A stretch of 59,552 nucleotides of DNA from Prevotella sp. (GTDB lineage Bacteria > Bacteroidota > Bacteroidia > Bacteroidales > Bacteroidaceae): positions 1-59,552 of the forward strand of contig JALFOF010000074.1 in NCBI GenBank assembly GCA_022773825.1. Direction: 5' to 3'. Both the position numbers and the translations under genes were made by a program. The notes under the pieces are model-generated. The model was given only the letters and a program-made list of their open reading frames with translations. It was not told the origin of the DNA and did not search any database. This document shows, one piece after another, positions 25,992-33,887 of the stretch. Within the stretch, counting starts at the first letter, position 1, and each line of letters opens with the position of its first letter.

Positions 25992-26879
25992 ATGAAATAC
26001 CTATTGACAAAGTTCAACATAGCGTGTCCTTCGCAGGACCTTCTTCAACCCTGCCGGGAGCTGTTGGCTGACGCTTGCGGTGAATGTGGATACGAAAGTT
26101 TTGAAGACACCGATGATGGCATCATCGGATACATACAGCAGGACAATTACTCCGAGATGCTGGTGGAGCACGCCATCGCGGAGTTTCCCGTGGAGGATGT
26201 CACCATTATCTATGAGACGGAGGACATCCCCGACCAGGACTGGAACGCGGCGTGGGAGGAACAGGGCTTCGAGCCTATCGTCGTGTCGGGCAAGGTGACC
26301 ATCTATGACGCTCGCAACACGGCGGACAGTGAGCAGTTTTCCACACCTATTAATATAGGTATCCACGCCAGTAACGCTTTTGGCACTGGCACGCATGAGA
26401 CTACCCGTATGGTGGTCGCCACGCTCCTTGAAACGCCTTTGCAGGGCAGGAGGGTGCTCGACTGCGGTTGTGGCACGGGCATCCTTGCCATAACAGCCCT
26501 TTTCTGTGGCGCGGAAACGGCGGTAGGTTACGACATTGACGAGTGGAGCACTGACAATGCGATGCACAATGCGCGCCTCAACGGCGTGGCAGAGCGCCTC
26601 GAAGTGCTGTTGGGAGACTCCAGCGTGCTGTCTCATGTGGATGGTTTGTTCAACGTGGTGATGGCAAATATCAACCGCAACATACTCCTTGCCGACCTTC
26701 ATCGCTTCCAGGAAGTGATGATACGTGGTGGCGTTCTCATCCTCAGTGGCTTCTATGAGGAAGACGCTCCGCTACTCCTTGCGGAGGCGGAGCGTCTCGG
26801 GTTGCATGAAGTTTCGCGGAAAACAGAAAACAACTGGTGCTGTCTGAAGTTGGAGTACAGCCCATGTTCGGAAGTTTGA
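25992..26879 (+). CDS. prmA: Ribosomal protein L11 methyltransferase
   Basis: 295 residues, the normal size for PrmA, which trimethylates ribosomal protein L11. The N-terminal domain has EDIPDQDWNAAWEEQGFEPI (about 76-95); the linker and SAM-binding core have GIHASNAFGTGTHETT (about 121-136), LDCGCGTGILAI (about 155-166) and the catalytic-region MANINRNIL (about 221-229), a variant of the usual ANI motif. It has its own promoter and the longest low-complexity leader in the window, and is convergent with the outer-membrane barrel gene. Confidence 0.95.
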   Translation: MKYLLTKFNIACPSQDLLQPCRELLADACGECGYESFEDTDDGIIGYIQQDNYSEMLVEHAIAEFPVEDVTIIYETEDIPDQDWNAAWEEQGFEPIVVSGKVTIYDARNTADSEQFSTPINIGIHASNAFGTGTHETTRMVVATLLETPLQGRRVLDCGCGTGILAITALFCGAETAVGYDIDEWSTDNAMHNARLNGVAERLEVLLGDSSVLSHVDGLFNVVMANINRNILLADLHRFQEVMIRGGVLILSGFYEEDAPLLLAEAERLGLHEVSRKTENNWCCLKLEYSPCSEV

Positions 26880-26943
26880 AGATGGCAATGTGTGGCGGAA
26901 ATTAAGTGTAATGGTCATTCGCGGCATTTTCTCGGCAAGAAAG

Positions 26944-26963
26944 AAGCCTTGAAAAGGCTTTTC
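26944..26963 (+). terminator. Probable terminator of prmA
   Basis: Stem AAGCCTT / AAGGCTT with a 3-nt loop followed by TTC, about 65 bp after the prmA stop. The T run is short. Confidence 0.5.
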
Positions 26964-26982
26964 ATTGGATGTGGGTGGGCGT

Positions 26983-27067
26983 GTAAAAGCATAGCGATTA
27001 CAATGCAATCAGATACATATTGCGATGTAATCGCTATGCTTTTACGTTGTAATCGCTATGCTTTTAC
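26983..27067. repeat. 22-bp-register palindromic repeat array, 4 units
   Basis: Units at 26983 (GTAAAAGCATAGCGATTAC), 27005 (degenerate), 27027 and 27049 (both GTAATCGCTATGCTTTTAC). The first and third are exact reverse complements and can form a 19-bp stem around the second. The array lies between convergent genes and may end transcripts from both. Confidence 0.85.
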
Positions 27068-27114
27068 GACGGAGGAGGTATGGAGGGAGTGTAAGTTACC
27101 TATGATACACCTTC

Positions 27115-29952
27115 CTAACCTTTCTTCGGTTTCCTCGTGAACTTGTAGGCAAGGCTGAACATTACGTACCTCGGTATGTAGTTATACCATGTCTCCATTC
27201 GTCCCTGCGCGTTCACATCATAACGCTTTGAGCTTATTTGCGCCAGCAGGTCGTATGCCAGCAGCTTCGCCGTCAGTGCGCCCTTGAGGAACGAGCGCGA
27301 CAGTTGCGCGTTCCACACCAGTTCGTCCGTGTTCATCATGCTGCTCTCGTAGCCACGGCGTGAATACAGGTTCATGTCGGTGGCGACGGTCAATTTCAGC
27401 ACAGGTATGGTGTAAGTGGCGTTGAAGCCGTATTGCATATCGTTGGCATCGATGGACTTCACTATGTCCAGCTGTCCCCTTGTGTGGCGTGATGTTATCT
27501 TGCCTATTATGCCGGCAGACAGGTCTCCCAGTTTGTAGGTGAACTTTGCGGTGGCTTCAAGGTTCACGTTGTCAACCTTGGAGACGGGCGATTCCAGCAC
27601 ACCCGCGCCGCCGCCCGCGCCCGTTGTCGATGTCTGCGTGGCGAAATCCACGTTTCTGTTATATTTCACCCTGCCGTAAAGGTCCATGCGGAAACGCTTC
27701 TTCTCGTCCAAAGGACGCTGCCATCCGGCGTATAAGTCGCTGTTCCAGTTACCGCTCACGTTGTCCTGCATACGGGTGTAGGCACCCGTTGACGGGTCGT
27801 AGGTGGTGCGGTTGCCCACCGCGTCGCATATTATGGCGACGCTGTAGCCAACGTATATGTTGCTGCCGAGCGAGTCATTCACAAACGAAATATTGCCGTA
27901 CTGTGTGTGTGTGATGGTGCTCTTGAGGTTAGGATTGCTCACCGTCCTCGACAGCGGGTTGGAGGTATCGTACAATGGCATGAGGTCTGCGAACGATGGC
28001 CGCGACATTCTCGTGTTATAGTGCAGTTCCCACGGAGTTTTCGTCTTGCCGAAGGTTCGGTAGGAAATCCTGGGTAGAAACTCGTTCCACGTTCTCCGTG
28101 CCACGGTGTCGAGCCTGTTGCCCCGGTAGTTCATCCTCTCCGTGTAGTGGTTGTAGGGCAGGGTGAGGCGGAAGCTCATCTTGTCAGTGTGTCGCTGTAT
28201 GTTTACCGCACCTTTGTAGCTGCGCTTCATTATGTTGTAGGAGCGGCTGTTCTCCCAGTCATACGCCGTCATCATGTCGTCATGGGTCGATGGCAACCAG
28301 CCAAGGTCGTCGTAGTCGGCCTCAGGCAGGCGTTCAAGGTTGAACATATCGTTATGGTTGCTTAGGTAATCCTGGCTGTATTCGGCTACGCCCATCACCA
28401 TCCAGTTGCCCGGAAACTGAAAGGCGTAAACGCCCTCGGCGTTGAAATTGTAGCTGTTTGATTGCCTGTCGTAGTATCTGTTACGCGCTTCCTCAGTCTG
28501 TGTGGTGGCATAATACGTCTTGCTGTTGTTGAAACTCTCGCTTGGTTTGTTGTTGCTGTAAGTGCCGTAGATGTTGAGTTGCATCAGGTCTCCAGCCTCA
28601 AACTTATGTCCCCACCACATACTGTGGCTTGCATTGAAATACTTTGTGCGCCCCATGCCCAACCCCTCGTTGCGGTTTGTCAGTGTGGTGCTGTAAGTGG
28701 AGTCGGCTGACGCGTACCAACTCTTGTTGTTGTGGTAGGATATATAGGTGTAGGCGCCAATCAGAAGTTTATTTGAATGAAGATTATTGTTTAGCGTAAA
28801 GTTGAAGCTTTTGCTGCTGCCCAGATAGCGGTTGCCCCTGAATATGCTTCCATTGTCGGCGAAGGTCTCGGTGAATGTCTTGCTCTCGTTGTCGGTATCG
28901 TCCCATGTCACCCTTGCGCTAAGGTTCTCGTTCACGTACTTCTTCTTGTCCTCCGTGGCGATGTTCATGCCCACCTGTTTGGTGGTCTTTATGCCGTTGC
29001 TCACCTTTTCAGGGCTCCAGTCGCCGTCGCCGCCCGGTGTTCTGTTCTCGTTCACGTTGTTCACGTTGCCAAACAGCGACACCCTCGTGTGGTCGTCGTA
29101 ATACAATCCGAAGGCCTTTGCCATCCATCTGTTCTCCGAACCAGCGCCAGTCTCGGCGTTAGCTATATATCCCCGTGCGTATTCCCGCTTCAGGGTAACG
29201 TCCATTACGTAGTCCTTCTCCTCCATCTGCGTACCCAGTATAGTGTTCTTCTCTGTGTCTTTGTAGAACACTTTGAGGTCTTTCACGGTGAAGTAGGGCA
29301 GGTTTTCCAGCATGACTTTGTTCTCTCCCTTGAAGAAATCCTTGCCGTTGAGGGTCAGGTAGTCAATCTTTTTGCCGTTGATGTATATGTCACCGTTGTC
29401 TTTCAACTCCGCTCCGGGCAACTGGCGGATAAGCCCGTCGAGCATAGAGCCTTCCGGTAGCTTGAAGGCAGAGGCGTCATAGACTATCGTGTCGCCCTTG
29501 TATGCCACCTGAATGCGTGTTCCTTTCACCACCACACCTTCCAAATCAACGTCTTTGTACACGTCATTCTGCTTGCGTTTCATCAGTATCTCCGGCATTT
29601 CTATCCAGTTGTTGCGCCCTAATCTGGTGATGGCGTAGTCGGTATAGGTGTCTTCATAGCCCTCGGCCGTGGTCTTTATGATGTACTTCTTCTCCTCCCT
29701 CGGCACTTTAAGGGTATATCTTGACCATGTGACTTGGTCGTATGTCCAGCACGTCACGGTATCGACCACGGTGGAGTCGGTGTTCATCAGTGTGACGAAC
29801 GCCTTTACCTTACCGCGGGTGAAGCTGTCGTACACCTGCCCATAGAGCGTCACGGTCTGTTTCTTCTTGTTCTCTTTCTTCGTTTCCGCCGCCAGTGTCA
29901 GTGTGGAGAAAGCCATGAACGCTATGGTGATGGTGATGCTAAAAAATCTCAT
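27115..29952 (-). CDS. TonB-receptor-like outer-membrane beta-barrel protein
   Basis: 945 residues. Signal peptide 1-22 (ending LTLAAE), then a carboxypeptidase-regulatory-like fold (about 33-125, VTLYGQVYDSFTRGKVKAFVTLMN), a plug-like part (about 140-250, IRQLPGAELKDNGDIYINGKKIDYLTLNGKDFF) and a long barrel with alternating aromatic residues. It matches the Bacteroidetes outer membrane beta-barrel protein group, related to TonB receptors but without an obvious TonB box or SusD partner. It is last in a padR-pspC-pspC-barrel run on the minus strand (46 bp after the small pspC gene), with no promoter of its own that I can see. Substrate unknown. Confidence 0.85.
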   Translation of the reverse strand: MRFFSITITIAFMAFSTLTLAAETKKENKKKQTVTLYGQVYDSFTRGKVKAFVTLMNTDSTVVDTVTCWTYDQVTWSRYTLKVPREEKKYIIKTTAEGYEDTYTDYAITRLGRNNWIEMPEILMKRKQNDVYKDVDLEGVVVKGTRIQVAYKGDTIVYDASAFKLPEGSMLDGLIRQLPGAELKDNGDIYINGKKIDYLTLNGKDFFKGENKVMLENLPYFTVKDLKVFYKDTEKNTILGTQMEEKDYVMDVTLKREYARGYIANAETGAGSENRWMAKAFGLYYDDHTRVSLFGNVNNVNENRTPGGDGDWSPEKVSNGIKTTKQVGMNIATEDKKKYVNENLSARVTWDDTDNESKTFTETFADNGSIFRGNRYLGSSKSFNFTLNNNLHSNKLLIGAYTYISYHNNKSWYASADSTYSTTLTNRNEGLGMGRTKYFNASHSMWWGHKFEAGDLMQLNIYGTYSNNKPSESFNNSKTYYATTQTEEARNRYYDRQSNSYNFNAEGVYAFQFPGNWMVMGVAEYSQDYLSNHNDMFNLERLPEADYDDLGWLPSTHDDMMTAYDWENSRSYNIMKRSYKGAVNIQRHTDKMSFRLTLPYNHYTERMNYRGNRLDTVARRTWNEFLPRISYRTFGKTKTPWELHYNTRMSRPSFADLMPLYDTSNPLSRTVSNPNLKSTITHTQYGNISFVNDSLGSNIYVGYSVAIICDAVGNRTTYDPSTGAYTRMQDNVSGNWNSDLYAGWQRPLDEKKRFRMDLYGRVKYNRNVDFATQTSTTGAGGGAGVLESPVSKVDNVNLEATAKFTYKLGDLSAGIIGKITSRHTRGQLDIVKSIDANDMQYGFNATYTIPVLKLTVATDMNLYSRRGYESSMMNTDELVWNAQLSRSFLKGALTAKLLAYDLLAQISSKRYDVNAQGRMETWYNYIPRYVMFSLAYKFTRKPKKG

Positions 29953-29998
29953 ATAAGTAGGTTTTCTGTCGTGGTATGTGTTTCTTTCCTTTCCTGCC

Positions 29999-30187
29999 TC
30001 ATCTGTTTGCTGGCATTATAAGTGCCAATATGAAGTATAGTATGACGCCCGGGAACATGGTTGAGAATACGGTGAAGCAGGCCCATGCCACCCTAACGAC
30101 TGTTGGGTCGATGTCAAAATACTCTGCAATGCCGGCGCATACGCCAAATAGTTTCTTGTCGTTTGAGCGTTTAAGTTTCTTGTTCAT
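29999..30187 (-). CDS. Small PspC-domain membrane protein
   Basis: 62 residues: LKRSNDKKLFGVCAGIAEYFDIDPTVVRVAWACF followed by one membrane segment (FPGVILYFILALIMP). This is a complete single PspC domain, the membrane part of phage-shock-like envelope stress systems. The DNA before its ATG is an A/C-rich repeat (30188-30261). It lies between the larger PspC protein and the outer-membrane barrel and is probably cotranscribed with both. Confidence 0.92.
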   Translation of the reverse strand: MNKKLKRSNDKKLFGVCAGIAEYFDIDPTVVRVAWACFTVFSTMFPGVILYFILALIMPANR

Positions 30188-30350
30188 AGTTGTTTTTGTT
30201 GTTTAGTTGTTTAGTCGTTTTGTTGTTTAGTTGTTTAGTTATTTGGTTATTTGGTTATTTCGTGTTAGAGAGTCTGGTCTTATGGCGAAGTGACCTACCA
30301 CCCAACACCTCCCACCTTTCATCCAACACCTCCCACCTAAAACCTAAAAC
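30188..30350 (-). repeat. Chimeric G/T-to-A/C leader of the small pspC gene
   Basis: Minus strand: a G/T arm of GGTTTTAGGTGGGAGGTG words (30350-30296), a loop GGTCACTTCGCCATAAGACC (30295-30276) and unique bases to 30261, then an A/C arm of AACAACTAAACAAC words (30260-30188) ending at the ATG. The two arms belong to different word families, so pairing is poor although the strand order is kept. Confidence 0.85.
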
Positions 30351-31549
30351 CCTATTGTGTCCACCGCGGAGGAGTCCGTGGGTAGCGGGTCCATGACTGC
30401 TGTGTCTTGCGCAGTGATATCGGCTTGGTGCATTTGGTCTCTGTAGTCTTCTTCCGCCTTGCTACATGTCATTATGGTGCTTATTATGGATGTCACGGCA
30501 ATGGCAAGGCTTAGTATCCACATGAACACGCAACTCACGATGCCGCTTGTTGACATCGGCTTGCTACTGCTGCGCAGCACCCGCACGAAACAATATATAG
30601 GTATGACGATAACGGCGATGCTGCTTATTGTGGCGCAAATGATAGTGGCGGCATTGCCTTGTACATACTCTGGGAACCATGTCATGTCGCCTACGGCGAG
30701 GTAGGGGAACATGGCTACTGCCACATTAAACTTGGCTAAGCAAACCATTATAATGATGAATAGTCCGAAGGCGAATGCAAAGATTAACGGTAGCGAGCAC
30801 AGCCCCAATATTAGCTTCAGCCCAAAGAGTAGGCATCCCCCTTGACTGTTGCCGGGGCGGTATTCCTCTGCCGAACCACTCACCGACTCGTTTATTATCT
30901 CCTCGTTGATGTTCTTAGGTGTTACTTTGTGCCCCTTCATCCGCAGCCTGTCCTCTGGTGTTCTGGGCAAGGGGACGATAATCCAGAGTATTATGTACAG
31001 CAGTATTAACATCCATGCAAACGATATATGCATGTATTTTCCTAAGGCTAAAAACAGGAATAAGGCGAGTAGCGTGCCCAGACGCCATACTAATGACGTT
31101 CCCTTGCCAGTGAATTGTGCCAGGCCTGAGCACACGCCGCCAAACACTTTGTCTTTTGGGTTACGGTAGAGGTAGCGTCCCTTCAGCCAGCCGAACAGTC
31201 CGTTGTCGGGCTTTTCCACCTCTGCCTCCATGGTTTCTTCATGGTTGTCCGTAGCAATCCGCTCCCCTTTGTCGCCGTTTTCTTCCGCGGAGTCTATCTC
31301 GGTGGGGTTTCCAATCTTGCTTATTATCTCTTTAACCACCTCTATGCTGATTGCCATGGTGCCCTCTTCCTTCTGTTGCCACAGCAGTTCCGCCACCCGG
31401 TGTTCTATGTCGTCGGCAATCTCCTCGCCGCCTTCCTTGTCTGAGAAATATCGCTTCATGCTGCTGAGGTAACGCTCCAGCAGTTCATACGCATCCTCAT
31501 CAATGGCGTATAGCTGCCCAAACATATTTATGGTGATGTTCTTTTTCAT
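30344..31549 (-). CDS. PspC-domain protein with N-terminal sensor-like region
   Basis: 401 residues. Residues 1-85 (MKKNITINMFGQLYAIDEDAYELLERYLSSMKRYF) form a soluble helical region seen in Bacteroidetes PspC proteins. A PspC domain follows near 127-190 (YLYRNPKDKVFGGVCSGLAQF plus membrane segment), then about four more membrane segments and a short acidic tail. It is 19 bp downstream of padR, the classic arrangement of a PadR regulator with its membrane target in Bacteroidetes, and probably responds to envelope stress. Confidence 0.9.
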   Translation of the reverse strand: MKKNITINMFGQLYAIDEDAYELLERYLSSMKRYFSDKEGGEEIADDIEHRVAELLWQQKEEGTMAISIEVVKEIISKIGNPTEIDSAEENGDKGERIATDNHEETMEAEVEKPDNGLFGWLKGRYLYRNPKDKVFGGVCSGLAQFTGKGTSLVWRLGTLLALFLFLALGKYMHISFAWMLILLYIILWIIVPLPRTPEDRLRMKGHKVTPKNINEEIINESVSGSAEEYRPGNSQGGCLLFGLKLILGLCSLPLIFAFAFGLFIIIMVCLAKFNVAVAMFPYLAVGDMTWFPEYVQGNAATIICATISSIAVIVIPIYCFVRVLRSSSKPMSTSGIVSCVFMWILSLAIAVTSIISTIMTCSKAEEDYRDQMHQADITAQDTAVMDPLPTDSSAVDTIGF

Positions 31550-31568
31550 GTTGCTGTCAGTTATATTG

Positions 31569-31922
31569 TTATTGTTGTTCTTCTGCTTCCGTCTCCCTTT
31601 TCTGCATCAGTACGTTCACCGCGTGTTCCAGTTCTTTCCAAGCACCTTCCAGTTCGGCGAGCACCCGCTCTCCCTCATCGGTCAGCGCGTAGTACTTTCG
31701 TGGTGGTCCTTGGGTGGATTCCTGCCACTCATACGACAGCAATTTGTCGTTCTTCAACCGCGTCAGCAGGGGGTACAGCGTGCCCTCCACCACTATCAGC
31801 TTCGCCTCCTTGAGCTGCTGTATTATGTCAGCGGCGTAAGAAGGCTGCCTGCGGAGCAGTAGCATGATGCAGTATTCCAGCATCCCCTTCCTCATTTGCG
31901 ATTTAGCGTTGTCGATGTTCAT
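31569..31922 (-). CDS. PadR family transcriptional regulator
   Basis: 117 residues; an N-terminal winged helix (GMLEYCIMLLLRRQPSYAADIIQQLKEAKLIVVEGTLYPLLTRLKNDKLLSYEWQESTQGPPRKYYALTDEG in short form: GTLYPLL and GPPRKYY are the PadR marks) and a short C-terminal dimer helix. It is first in an operon with two pspC genes and an outer-membrane barrel and is likely their repressor. An inverted repeat overlaps its own promoter, which fits autoregulation. Confidence 0.92.
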   Translation of the reverse strand: MNIDNAKSQMRKGMLEYCIMLLLRRQPSYAADIIQQLKEAKLIVVEGTLYPLLTRLKNDKLLSYEWQESTQGPPRKYYALTDEGERVLAELEGAWKELEHAVNVLMQKRETEAEEQQ

Positions 31923-31949
31923 GTGTTAAGCATTCTTCTCGTTTCGCTT

Positions 31950-31992
31950 GCAAAGGTATGTATATATTTAGAACCTTGCAATACATAGTACC
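31950..31992 (-). promoter_or_regulatory. padR promoter with possible PadR operator
   Basis: Minus strand promoter ATTG (31979-31982), 20 bp, TACCTTTGC (31950-31958). Written on the plus strand, GGTATGTAT (31955-31963) and ATACATAGTACC (31981-31992) form an imperfect inverted repeat spanning the core promoter, like the ATGTA/TACAT half-sites of PadR proteins. Promoter strong; operator speculative. Confidence 0.65.
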
Positions 31993-32099
31993 GTAAAATG
32001 CCGATTATTTATTATTCTTTAACACAAAACGAGCCATTTCCAAGTCACTGGGGTAGGGGAAGGTGATGTTTCGGGGCGCGTCATGCTGGTGGTGGTAGC

Positions 32100-32184
32100 G
32101 CAAAAGCATAGCTATTACAATGTAAAAGCTATGTGATTGTTTGGTAATCGCTATGCTTTTACATTGTAATCGCTATGCTTTTGT
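32100..32184. repeat. 22-bp-register palindromic repeat array, 4 units
   Basis: Units at 32100, 32122 (forward type) and 32144, 32166 (reverse type), so the halves are inverted and can fold back. It lies downstream of the lipoprotein gene (stop at 32298, minus) beyond its terminator. The rest of 31993-32290 shows no gene. Confidence 0.85.
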
Positions 32185-32230
32185 TCAGACAGAATGCAGC
32201 GATGGTATGAGGATGTGTGTGAAATGCGAA

Positions 32231-32267
32231 GAGGCTATGCCGTAAACATCTGTTACGACACAGCCTC
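32231..32267 (-). terminator. Hairpin after the lipoprotein gene
   Basis: GAGGCT..CGTAA / TTACG..AGCCTC stem of about 14 bp with two mismatches and a 6-nt loop, 30 bp after the stop codon. The following minus-strand bases (TTCGCATTTC) are only moderately T-rich. Confidence 0.6.
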
Positions 32268-32297
32268 AAAATAGAGCGTTGTTGTAGAATTTATACC

Positions 32298-33833
32298 TTA
32301 ATAATCAGTACCCTGTGGGTCGAAGTTGGTCCATCCTGAGAGCCAGTTGTCGTTGGCACCGAAGGCACCGATATAGTTTGCTGTGACAAACCAGCTGCTG
32401 AGAGTGCTGTATGTGGCAGCGCTGAGTAATGGACTGTTAGCGAGTGGGGTGTAACCGTTGCTCTCCACCAGCGTTGTCCATGAGTCAAGGACTTTGTTTC
32501 CGGGTTGTTCAAGGAAGAAGGTTGAAGAAAATGACTTAGCGGAAGCATTGGTAGTCTTTGTAGCGTAGTCGTACAGCTCGTCCTTATAAACCTTGTTGAA
32601 GTCGCTGCCAGTGATGTCCATGCCAGCCAACCAGATATTCTGAAGCTTCAAGATACCATTTGTTGCTGCCCCCTGAGTATTGCCCTTCTCGTTGTCGAGG
32701 ATAATGCCTATGGGGTAACCCACTGCAAAAGAGTTGACACAGTTGAGGCGACTGTTGCGACGAATGTGCATTGCAGACTGGAATTTGCCGAGTGCCGAAC
32801 CGTTGTTCGGGAAGTAGTTGCCGCCGTTTATGTAGTCGGTTTTGTTCTGGAATGAAGCGTCCAGCTTCGGGCCTACGAAGGTAATATTGCTGAAGGTGGC
32901 GCTTGTCCATGGGCTTACAGCAGAACCATCGGCGCAGTTGTCGCTCTCAAAGCCGTTACTCTGTGAGACATCGGCGAGCCTTGAGTCACGGATTACGAGT
33001 CCGAACTGCACGTTTCCAGAGTAACCGTTATCGGTATCGAAATCATCATCCCAGCCTTTGTAAGCCACGAGGTACTTGGCGTTGACCGTACCGCCGAACC
33101 ATTCGAAGGAGTCATCGTTGGAATAAGACACCTGCACATGGTCTATTTGTGTGCCAGAGCCTATGGAACCAAGTGTCAGGCCGTTGATTTCCTTGTCGGT
33201 AGCGAATGGGTAACCGGCAAATTCTATGCGCACATAGCTCAGCACACCGGAGTTGTCGGCATCGTCATTGCCACCGTGCTTGGTGCGAGGGCCGCCCTCT
33301 ATCTGCATCTCCTGCTGGTTGTTCTGTGCCTTACCGCAGAGAATCACACCGCCCCAGTCGCCTGGTCGGCGGCTGTTCTTTGGCTGTGCAGAGGTGAAGA
33401 CGATAGGTTCCGTCTTCGTACCCCGTGCTATGAGCTTGCCGCCGCGCTCTGCTATGAGTGCCGCCTTGGTCACTTTGTCGCCCTTTATTATTGTGCCAGG
33501 CTCTATTGTCAGTTCTGAGCCGTCAGCGATATATACCCATCCCTTCAGAGTGTAGGTGCCCTTCTTCAGGGTCTGCTTCCCTTTGAAGACGAACTCGGCA
33601 TCGCCGTTACCTATCTCCGTGCCGTTCTTGTCCTCCCTACCGTTGGTAAAAAGGATGTTGTCGCAGGCTTTTACGCCACCGTCCGTACTCCATACATAGG
33701 CGTCGCTGGTCGATGTGCCACTACCGTCGTTGCCTCCTGTCGCGTCATCACTGCTGCTACAAGCCGTGAGAGCCGTTGCCATCGCGAGGATGCCAAGGCA
33801 TCCAAATACACTTTTTGCTTTCATTTTTCTCAT
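32298..33833 (-). CDS. Surface lipoprotein with right-handed beta-helix fold
   Basis: 511 residues. A lipobox LTAC with the lipidated Cys at C25 is followed by a Ser/Asp/Gly linker, then many short strands with Asn and Gly turns (YTLKGWVYIADGSELTIEPGTIIKGDK, then LIARGTKTEPIVFTSAQPKNSRRPGDWGG in family style). This is a Bacteroidetes lipoprotein type often encoded after a TonB receptor. It starts 54 bp after the receptor gene at 33888-36692 and is probably its surface partner, in place of a SusD. With porin O/P, ppk and ppx upstream, uptake of a phosphorus compound is a reasonable guess. Confidence 0.8.
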   Translation of the reverse strand: MRKMKAKSVFGCLGILAMATALTACSSSDDATGGNDGSGTSTSDAYVWSTDGGVKACDNILFTNGREDKNGTEIGNGDAEFVFKGKQTLKKGTYTLKGWVYIADGSELTIEPGTIIKGDKVTKAALIAERGGKLIARGTKTEPIVFTSAQPKNSRRPGDWGGVILCGKAQNNQQEMQIEGGPRTKHGGNDDADNSGVLSYVRIEFAGYPFATDKEINGLTLGSIGSGTQIDHVQVSYSNDDSFEWFGGTVNAKYLVAYKGWDDDFDTDNGYSGNVQFGLVIRDSRLADVSQSNGFESDNCADGSAVSPWTSATFSNITFVGPKLDASFQNKTDYINGGNYFPNNGSALGKFQSAMHIRRNSRLNCVNSFAVGYPIGIILDNEKGNTQGAATNGILKLQNIWLAGMDITGSDFNKVYKDELYDYATKTTNASAKSFSSTFFLEQPGNKVLDSWTTLVESNGYTPLANSPLLSAATYSTLSSWFVTANYIGAFGANDNWLSGWTNFDPQGTDY

Positions 33834-33887
33834 AGTTTTTAGTTTGTTTTGCCAGAGTTTCTGGGCTTTTAATATTCTTATTATGTA

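Noticed and set aside
25738..25995. Proline-rich ORF upstream of prmA
   Set aside because: It is the A/C arm of the low-complexity leader, open only because the words lack stop codons; composition is pure repeat and there is no separate promoter or homology pattern.
26983..27067. MITE or insertion-sequence end
   Set aside because: Inverted units exist but no target-site duplication or transposase is visible, and other arrays of the same unit are direct repeats.
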